A program made the position numbers and the translations under genes. This document shows positions 57,921 through 64,000 of a stretch of DNA of 64,000 nt, in pieces. Every line of letters begins with the position of its first letter. Within the stretch, counting starts at the first letter, position 1. The notes under the pieces were generated by a model. The model saw only the letters and a list, made by a program, of their open reading frames with translations, did not search any database and was not told the DNA's origin. Source of the DNA: Magnolia sinica (taxonomy: Eukaryota; Streptophyta; Magnoliopsida; Magnoliales; Magnoliaceae); contig NC_080586.1 of NCBI RefSeq assembly GCF_029962835.1, forward strand, positions 63,992,001 through 64,056,000, in the 5' to 3' direction.

Positions 57921-58976
57921 ATGACGGTCAAAAGGAATGGTCAAGAGATGTGGGTGTCTTTTAAATATAATGATAATGACACACTTCACTCACATAACAC
58001 ACATGATTTCAATAATGAGGGAGAGGTTAGTTTATTCAAACCTCAACCTAATTTAGGAATAAAATGTGAGGAAAGCGATCCCATCCTAAGTGTATACTAC
58101 ACTGAATTAAATGATGATGAGTCTTGGGATGACGATTATGAATGTGCAACCCAAATTCCTATGGAATCAATCTCAAGTATGGTCCAAGGCAGTGATCAAG
58201 AAGTATACAAAATGATCGATCATAAGAATATACTCCACTCATTTAACATGCCAAATTTAAATGTGGAGGATGAGCCCCTTGTAATCGACCCTTCTAACTC
58301 TTATGAAACATGTTTGGACCACTTTCCTAAATTAAATGATGATATAATTTGGGAGAGGGACGAGTTGCTCGATATGACTCTGGAATTTGAAACCACCCAG
58401 TTGAGGCCACCATCTGAGCTATACACTTTTGACAATTCAATGCCTCTTCTGAGTAGTATCAATAAACAGAGTCCTCACATCAATACTTCGTATACTGACC
58501 TTCAATCTATTTGTATAAGGTTAGAGCAAGAGAGCATACCTCCATTTACTTTTAAAGACGGTGAAGTCCTTGAGCATCTTATTACAGATTTCAATGTGAA
58601 AAATAAGTCACTCTCAGCTGAATTTCTCAACTCTTTGGATGATTGCTTGGTACACTTTTCAGATTCAAACGATTATATGATTAAAGAAATAGTCGATGCC
58701 TCACAAGAGAATATCTCGGTAGTTGTTATTAACAGAGAGAACACCTATTCTGAAGCATCTCCTTCCCCAGATCCTGAACATTTATCATTAAAGGAGGAGT
58801 TGAAAATTGAACCGAAGTCTGAAACTTCGAAATGTGTCGAGACTACATCACTTTCTGAGAATTTTTCTAAATTCTATCTATCGATAGTCTCTGATTCACC
58901 ATGGGATATGAACTTTGAAACTTTTTCTATCACAGGTGAATCATATATACTTTGGATACCTCAAGCGATTGAATGA
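57921..58976 (+). CDS. Uncharacterised acidic 351-residue ORF in RE6
   Basis: Uninterrupted frame from an ATG at 57921 (MTVKRNGQEMWVSFKYNDND) to a stop at 58974-58976. I see no membrane segment, zinc knuckle or enzymatic motif. It is acidic, and at least two stretches resemble one another: SYETCLDHFPKLNDDIIWER and SLDDCLVHFSDSNDYMIKEI. The first also resembles the RE3 protease-RT linker (LETCLTHSHDFDDDMIRETC). My inference is that it derives from an expanded Athila linker region; whether it is translated is unknown. It is the only long ORF in the window outside pol that is free of stops. The start is simply the first ATG of the frame. Confidence 0.5.
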   Translation: MTVKRNGQEMWVSFKYNDNDTLHSHNTHDFNNEGEVSLFKPQPNLGIKCEESDPILSVYYTELNDDESWDDDYECATQIPMESISSMVQGSDQEVYKMIDHKNILHSFNMPNLNVEDEPLVIDPSNSYETCLDHFPKLNDDIIWERDELLDMTLEFETTQLRPPSELYTFDNSMPLLSSINKQSPHINTSYTDLQSICIRLEQESIPPFTFKDGEVLEHLITDFNVKNKSLSAEFLNSLDDCLVHFSDSNDYMIKEIVDASQENISVVVINRENTYSEASPSPDPEHLSLKEELKIEPKSETSKCVETTSLSENFSKFYLSIVSDSPWDMNFETFSITGESYILWIPQAIE

Positions 58977-59399
58977 CAATTTTTTTGTTGAGGTTCATAA
59001 ATTTCTCTGAAAATTCATGCTCCAGGGCATCAAAGCCTATTGCAAAAAGTAGGGGTGCACACGGGTTGGTTCGGTCCGGTTTTGGGGTGAAACCGGAACC
59101 GGACCGTTCCTAATGGTTCTGCAAATATTGGAACCAGAACCAAACCGTTAGCACCTTAGAACTGAACCGAAACTAGACCGTGAAGAACGGTTCGGTCCCA
59201 GATCGAATCCACGGTTCTGAGCTTTTAAAAAGCATTGTTGACAGAGATGCAGGTGATCGTGTCCACGCCCCTTTTTTTTAAAATTTCATCAAACCCAAAT
59301 TAGCTCTAACAAACCTGCATATCCTTCACTTACTGCAGTGATTTTCTAGAAATTCAAAAAAGAGGGCAAACCGAGGATTTTAGCTGCAGCTATACTTAC

Positions 59400-59561
59400 T
59401 TCCTACCACAGATTTTAGCTGCCTTCCTGTTCCTCTTCTTAACTCCAGACTTAGCAACCTGAAGACTCCTGTGCACAACACTCAGCCTAGCAAGCACCAC
59501 ATTCTTCAGATCTGGCCTGTAGTAGTTGTCTGCAACCTGGTTCACAACAACCTTCACCATC
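59400..59561 (-). pseudogene. Captured fragment: C-terminus of ribosomal protein L28 (eL28)-like gene
   Basis: Minus-strand reading gives [20 protein letters not shown] and then [20 protein letters not shown], the conserved C-terminal end of plant 60S ribosomal protein eL28. A stop follows after about 7 extra residues near 59395. No introns are visible, so it is one exon end or processed sequence. The fragment directly follows the peroxiredoxin piece, near 59560, making a chimeric segment. There is no start and it covers less than half of the protein, so it is not functional as eL28. Confidence 0.75.
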
Positions 59562-59795
59562 GTGTCCATGCCCTTGGACCAGAGGTCGGCCGCCCGCTCG
59601 ACGAAGCCCGGGAGGTGCTTCTACAAGCAAGTTGGCATGAAGGCTCAAGGAACCACAAACAGGATCGCCTTCTTCTTAGCGGTGAGGTCGGACATGGTGA
59701 CCGTCTGGAGCTTGCCGGTGGGGTCGAGTAGGAGAAGGTGGATTCCGGAAGCTTGTCACTGACGGAGATGTCGGCGGTGATGGTGGAGGTAGACT
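59562..59795 (-). pseudogene. Captured fragment: type II peroxiredoxin (chloroplast PrxII E-like), N-terminal part
   Basis: The minus strand reads ITADISVSDKLPESTFSY, then after a frameshift TGKLQTVTMSDLTAKKKAIL and FVVP*AFMPTCL*KHLPGFV. This corresponds to the N-terminal half of plant type II peroxiredoxins, thiol peroxidases that reduce peroxides, with the peroxidatic Cys in PGAFTPTC. The Cys codon is kept, but the Gly before it is TGA and another in-frame TAG lies three residues later, so it cannot encode an enzyme. ISVxDKLPES resembles the chloroplast isoform after its transit peptide. It breaks off after KGMDT, where the eL28-like piece starts. Confidence 0.78.
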
Positions 59796-60190
59796 GGTAG
59801 AGGGCATGGCAGAGGAGGTAAATCGTGAGGGTTTGGAAGGGCAGAGGGCAGGGAGTGCGGCGAGAGAGAGGGCAGCGGCCAGGGAGTGCGGTGTGAGAGA
59901 GGGTAGGGCATGGACTTAGGCAACTTAGGGTTTTTTTTTATTTTAAATACATCGGATCAACAGTTCGGATCCACGGTTCCTGTCATGGATCGGTTCTACA
60001 ATTCGGCTCAACGGTTTAGTTCGGTTCTATAGGACCCTAAACTGGAACCGATCCGTAATCAACGGTTTTCAAAATTTGGGAACCGGAACCGAACCGTTAG
60101 CACCCTGGAACTGGACCAAACCGGACCAATCCAACGGTTCCGGTCTGGTTACACGGTTCCAACGGTTAAATGTGCACCCCTAGCAAAAAG

Positions 60191-61450
60191 GCCTTTTGAA
60201 TGATCTTATTGAGAAACCTACTAAGAAATTTATCAAAATATTGGCCAGAAGAGGAACCTTGCGGCATGACTGAGTAGCTTTTTCCTTACTTTCATAAGAC
60301 TAGGATAGTTTGCTTGATGCTGTTCTAGGATAGTCGACTTTATGCCATTAGGATAGTTTGCTTTTCAGTTGTTTTAGGATAGTTCGCTTTTGTTGGATTG
60401 AGTCTTGTGCCGAACCACCGTCACGCTAAGATCTCTCTGGGAAAAAAGCTGCTTAACTCATTCATCAGGTACTATCTTTCTATCACTTCTCCTTCATTTT
60501 CGTTATCTCACGTGCATTGCATGCTTATATCTTTTACATTGAGGATAATGTAGATTTTAGGTTGGAGATGAGAGATTAGGTTACCTAATTAGTGTTTCTC
60601 AGTCTTGAGCAAAAAATTGTGACTTTTTCAAAAAAATTTCTGAAAATTCTTGTGAATTCGAAGTAATTTTGAAGGCCATCTTTGATTTAGAAATATAAGA
60701 TACTTAATGTTGGTTATTTATGACTCAGTTATTTGTTAGATTTCATAGCTAAGTTTAAATTATTAATTCATGATTTGAAGTTTTAAACATTGATTAAGTC
60801 ATGATTTCACATGTTACATCTCGCTTACACATTAAGGTTTTAATTTGATATTGAATTGTTAACCTGGTGATCATTAAGCATGGAAGGAACCAACCTGGGG
60901 AATTTGTCCATCATGTTCAATAAGAAGAATTGAAAAAAAAAATAAGAAAAAGAAAAAAATAAGAAAAAGAATACCCAGCTAAAAAATAGTTGTCGTCAAA
61001 AAGGGCTACCGATTAAAGATCTTTAAAAAGATTGACATATCGTGAAAGCCATCGATGGAAAAATCAAAACCTGGATGAATGAAAAGATGAACTGTAAGGC
61101 AAGTTTTGGTTTAGGTTTTAGTTGTCATGAATACTCTTTTGATTGTCAATGTTATCATGAAAATTGATGATTGGAACTTTAATGGTGATAAGCCAAGGTT
61201 GCACTATACACCAATGAAACTCAATGTTTAGAATTTTTCTAATGGATGGATTAATACCTTGAACTTGACTATGAAGTTTACCGTGTGCTTGAGTCTAGGA
61301 GAAAGTAATGCCCATCATTCATGAATCTTTGATTTCTATTGACTGGATTGTTTTTCAAAAATCACTCGGGTTTATAGAAATTGTCCCGTTATTCTTAAAT
61401 TATTTTTCACATACTTTTCTCAGGAGTAGCAAAATGCTAGTTGAGAATTG
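60191..61450 (+). other. RE6 3' untranslated region
   Basis: Shares TTTACATTGAGGATAATGTA and neighbouring blocks with the RE3 3' UTR, in the same order. It has a short direct repeat (AGGATAGTTTGCTT) at 60302-60380. No ORF. Confidence 0.65.
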
Positions 61451-62018
61451 TATTGAGGGTCAAATATTACATATTAGACCCCAGTTATTACCTGATTTTA
61501 TGAACATTATACTGTTTAACGGCATATTTTAATCGTGTTTATGTTGCAAGGTGAATTTAGAAGCCTGGACTGAAAAAGGGTATTAAAAGCATGAATTTAA
61601 CACTCAGAAGTCACTGAGGCAAGGGATGGACCCTAGGGGACCGATAACGAAGAATTTACATGCCAAAGATCTGAGAAAATCAAGTGATTGGGTTTAAACA
61701 AGCCTGAAAGTAATCCAGAATGCAACATCACAGGGTTCCCAACATCTGTTCGGCTCAAAACTTTATATATGGCCTGAGGACCATAAATTAACCGTACACG
61801 TCAAATTTCAGCCATTGGATCCTTGTGGAAGTGGCCCAACGGACAGATCAACCTATAAATCATCAATCTAGGGACCACCTGATATCTGGATATACTCAAA
61901 TTTGGTCTCAACACCTTGAATAGGGTGACAGAACAGATGGACAGAATGGATTTCTCATAAACATCAAAGTGGACCCCACCTTGAGTGGTGTGTGCACAAT
62001 GCACAAGTGCACTGGCTG
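61451..62018 (+). repeat. RE3-type LTR fragment ending RE6
   Basis: It begins TATTGAGGGTC (RE3: TGTTGAGGGTC) after a polypurine-like GCTAGTTGAGAATTG and matches the first part of the RE3-family LTR. It is cut at 62018 where RE7 starts. Confidence 0.8.
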
Positions 62019-63160
62019 TGCCAAATAAAAACTTATAACAATGAATAATAAAGAAAATGATAGCCAAATTAAATAATAATGCAGGAAAGAAAAACAACCT
62101 CAAAATTCAGATCTTGAGAGGTTGATACAAACGTTATTCTAAGGACAACCTTACACCAAAACAGAGTTTATGGTAGGACAACCTTATTTCTAGAAAGGTC
62201 TTTGTATCAAGTCTCAAATCGAAGAGGAATACAAAAATAAATATGAACTGAATTGAAATAACTTGTAATTAAAGATGTATTGTTCTAGGGACAGCCATAC
62301 ACCATAAAAATGGCAGGGCAACCTTACTGGAACAACTTTCAAAATGAAATTGAAAATCAAGCTTATAAAGGAATAGCAGAAAGTAAATTCTAAGCTATTA
62401 CAACATTCTCACAAAGCTTGAAATAATTACAACATTCACCACCATACATACATCCCACAAAAAGAATAAAAACAATTAAAAGAATAAATCAATCAACCAC
62501 AACTCAAAGGATTTATAGTGGTTCGCCTGTGTGTTCACCAACTGTTATCCAACAGCCACACAAAAAGCTACTCCACTCCTAATATCCTCACACAGGGGAT
62601 ATTAGCGTTCACTAAAGATAGGTTTTCCCAGGTTCACCCAAAACCCTTACAATTGTGTCTTTGTATGTGGGCTTACACAATTAAAAAAACCCCCACTTCT
62701 GAGTTTTCCTGGCTTTCCTCAGATAACCAATATAACAAGATTTTTCTGGCAAATCTTGAAAGAAACCAAAATAATAGAAAGGAATTTACAATATGTAAAA
62801 TACCTGAATATCTCCTTCGTTGTAGCAGCCCGGTAGAACCAAATCAAAGTAGATGATTGAATGTCCAAGTTCAATGTCCAGTACTCGATTACAATGGTTC
62901 TAGATCTAATTGATTTTAAATTAAACCAAACAGGGCTTGCCTTAATTGATTTTGATTCCAAAGAAAGGGAATAACAATTCCTCTTTTCAAATCAGATTGG
63001 AATATAAGAAACAAAATCAATTAAAATAAAGCTAAGGAAAGAAGATATTAAATAAGCACACTTAGCTTAGATGGAGCACAGAATTATCTCTCAGAAGTTC
63101 GACGAAGATTGGCTTGAATACTATAATTAAATCGATGATTTCTTCTGAGATTCGTGCACT

Positions 63161-63170
63161 ATTTATAGGT
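63161..63170 (-). promoter_or_regulatory. TATA box of RE7 LTR
   Basis: The minus strand reads ACCTATAAAT, with the palindrome array immediately upstream in U3. The arrangement suggests the array flanks the LTR promoter. Confidence 0.6.
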
Positions 63171-63181
63171 GAGAAGATCGG

Positions 63182-63563
63182 GTCTTCGACTGGTCTAGAG
63201 TGCTCTTCGACTAGTCGAAGCCATAACAGATATTTGAAAGATTAGGCGGGATAAGCGCAGACCGTTCTACGACTGGTCGTAGCCCTCCTACGACTGGTCG
63301 TAGGTCACCTACGACTGGTCGTAGGTTTCCTTCGACTGGTCGTAGGTCCTGCAAAAGTTCACTGGACTTCGAGTCGTAGATTCTACGACTGGTCGAAGAT
63401 GCGTCGACACTGTTCCTACGATCGGTCGAAAAGATTCCAGGACTAGTCGAAGGCTATCTGATTTATCCGTAATTTGTAACAAACTTACGATCGATGAGGA
63501 ATTTCTTAGATTGGTCGAAGCAAGTCTAGGACTAGTCGAAGCAGACCTAAGACTGGTCGAAGA
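63182..63563 (-). repeat. Near-palindrome array in RE7 U3 (CTACGACTGGTCGTAG units)
   Basis: About a dozen units of the type CTACGACTGGTCGTAG or CTTCGACTAGTCGAAG occur at irregular 16-40-bp spacing between 63182 and 63563. Each is an imperfect inverted repeat around a central TG or TA. Arms vary together (CTAC...GTAG vs CTTC...GAAG), though some units have one arm of each kind. Two related palindromes are in the RE5 LTR (about 40690-40735). Confidence 0.8.
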
Positions 63564-64000
63564 ACAGACCAATCACATGTAAAATAACATTCGACTTATG
63601 TATCCAAATGACCTACTTCTAAGGTCATCCTATGGTCAAACAAACCTCAATCATGAAGTATGGACATTGAAACAAGAGACCATGAAGAATGAGCCTTGAA
63701 GTCTTGATGTAGACTAAACCTTGAAGTAGCTCAATCATGAAAGTGGCTTGAGTTTCAGCTTGAGTCTTGAGTTCAGCTTGAGTCTTGCCTTGTACTTTCT
63801 TTTTCTTTTCAGCTTGAGTCTTGTGAGCAGTTCTTGCATTCAAGAGTCTTGTCTTGTGATCAGTTCTTTCATTCAAGATCTTGAGTCTTGTACTTGAGAG
63901 CGTTGCTTGATGTGAGCTTAGCTTGTACATGTATGTTGATCCTTGAGAGAGCTTCACTTATGCAAGTTATATATAACAGAGTATAATAGTGATTTTGGCA

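Larger units (their letters stand above)
59050..60182. mobile_element. hAT element carrying captured host-gene fragments
   Basis: Terminal inverted repeats TAGGGGTGCACA / TGTGCACCCCTA are flanked by a perfect 8-bp duplication, GCAAAAAG, at 59042-59049 and 60183-60190. Subterminal regions are rich in CCGGAACCG / CGGTTCGGT repeats typical of hAT elements. There is no transposase; instead the interior holds pieces of a peroxiredoxin and a ribosomal protein gene on the minus strand. Confidence 0.9.
57751..62018 (+). mobile_element. RE6: Athila-related non-autonomous element fragment
   Basis: On the plus strand it shows an ORF, a 3' untranslated part sharing several blocks with RE3 (60470-61400 vs 32230-33060), a polypurine-like tract and the first ~570 bp of an RE3-type LTR. 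No gag core, RT or integrase is present. The left end is lost at the LTR ending at 57750; the right end is cut by RE7 at 62018. A hAT element has inserted at 59050-60182. Confidence 0.72.
62019..64000 (-). repeat. RE7: LTR of a Ty1/copia-type element
   Basis: On the plus strand it runs from TGCCAAATAAAAAC to ...GATTTTGGCA at the window edge, so the ends form the short inverted repeat TGCCAAA/TTTGGCA expected of an LTR. A minus-strand TATA box CCTATAAAT (63161-63170) and the GTGAACCTGGGAAAACC style of R/U5 place it on the minus strand. U3 holds a near-palindrome array (63182-63563) and repeated CAGCTTGAGTCTTG phrases (63750-63900). If it interrupts RE6, the target duplication would be GGCTG (62014-62018); the right flank lies outside the window. 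No coding sequence. Confidence 0.6.

Noticed and set aside
63182..63563. CRISPR-like array of palindromic repeats
   Set aside because: Plant LTR context, irregular spacing, degenerate units and no unique equal-length spacers or cas genes.

Overview
The window is nuclear DNA of a flowering plant. It is almost entirely nested transposable elements, and I found no intact host gene. Evidence for a plant: Ty3/gypsy and Ty1/copia families of plant type, primer-binding sites matching plant initiator Met-tRNA, hAT elements with 8-bp target duplications, a pentatricopeptide-repeat fragment and a chloroplast-type peroxiredoxin fragment. The many GGGCCCACC...GATGTA modules remind me of magnoliid genomes, but that is only an impression.

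Layout. RE1 (1-15215) is a long LTR element with no gag or pol. The first ~251 bp of its 5' LTR lie before the window. It carries host-gene scraps, a non-LTR retrotransposon relic and a solo LTR of the RE3 family (8363-10471) with a perfect 5-bp target duplication. 15216-24013 has no genes: microsatellites, a hAT-type element (17488-18133) and a foldback element (20157-20615). 24014-51352 holds two gypsy elements, RE2 (Tekay/Del-like chromovirus) and RE3 (Athila-like), each split in two. 35375-39592 and 51358-56608 belong to RE4, a gag-only gypsy element with very long LTRs. 39593-40821 is a copia fragment (RE5). 56609-57750 is an LTR of a family related to RE2. 57751-62018 is an Athila-related, apparently non-autonomous fragment (RE6) with an uninterrupted 351-codon ORF and a hAT element (59050-60182) that has captured pieces of two host genes. 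62019-64000 is a copia-type LTR (RE7) with a striking near-palindromic array upstream of its TATA box.

The main discovery is a ~16-kb inversion (about 31109-47157) whose two breakpoints lie inside the pol genes of RE2 and RE3. At the left junction RE2 RNase H runs into RE3 integrase; at the right junction RE3 reverse transcriptase runs into RE2 RNase H. Flipping the segment back restores the order of both elements. It also brings together matching 5-bp target duplications for both: CAAAA for RE2 and ATATA for RE3. RE2 lost only a few bases at its break; RE3 lost most of RT, RNase H and the integrase N-terminus.

Inferred order of events: RE4 inserted into or next to the copia element RE5; RE3 inserted into the 3' LTR of RE4; RE2 inserted beside RE5; finally the inversion joined the two pol genes. 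All gag/pol reading frames have stops or frameshifts, so none of these elements looks autonomous now.
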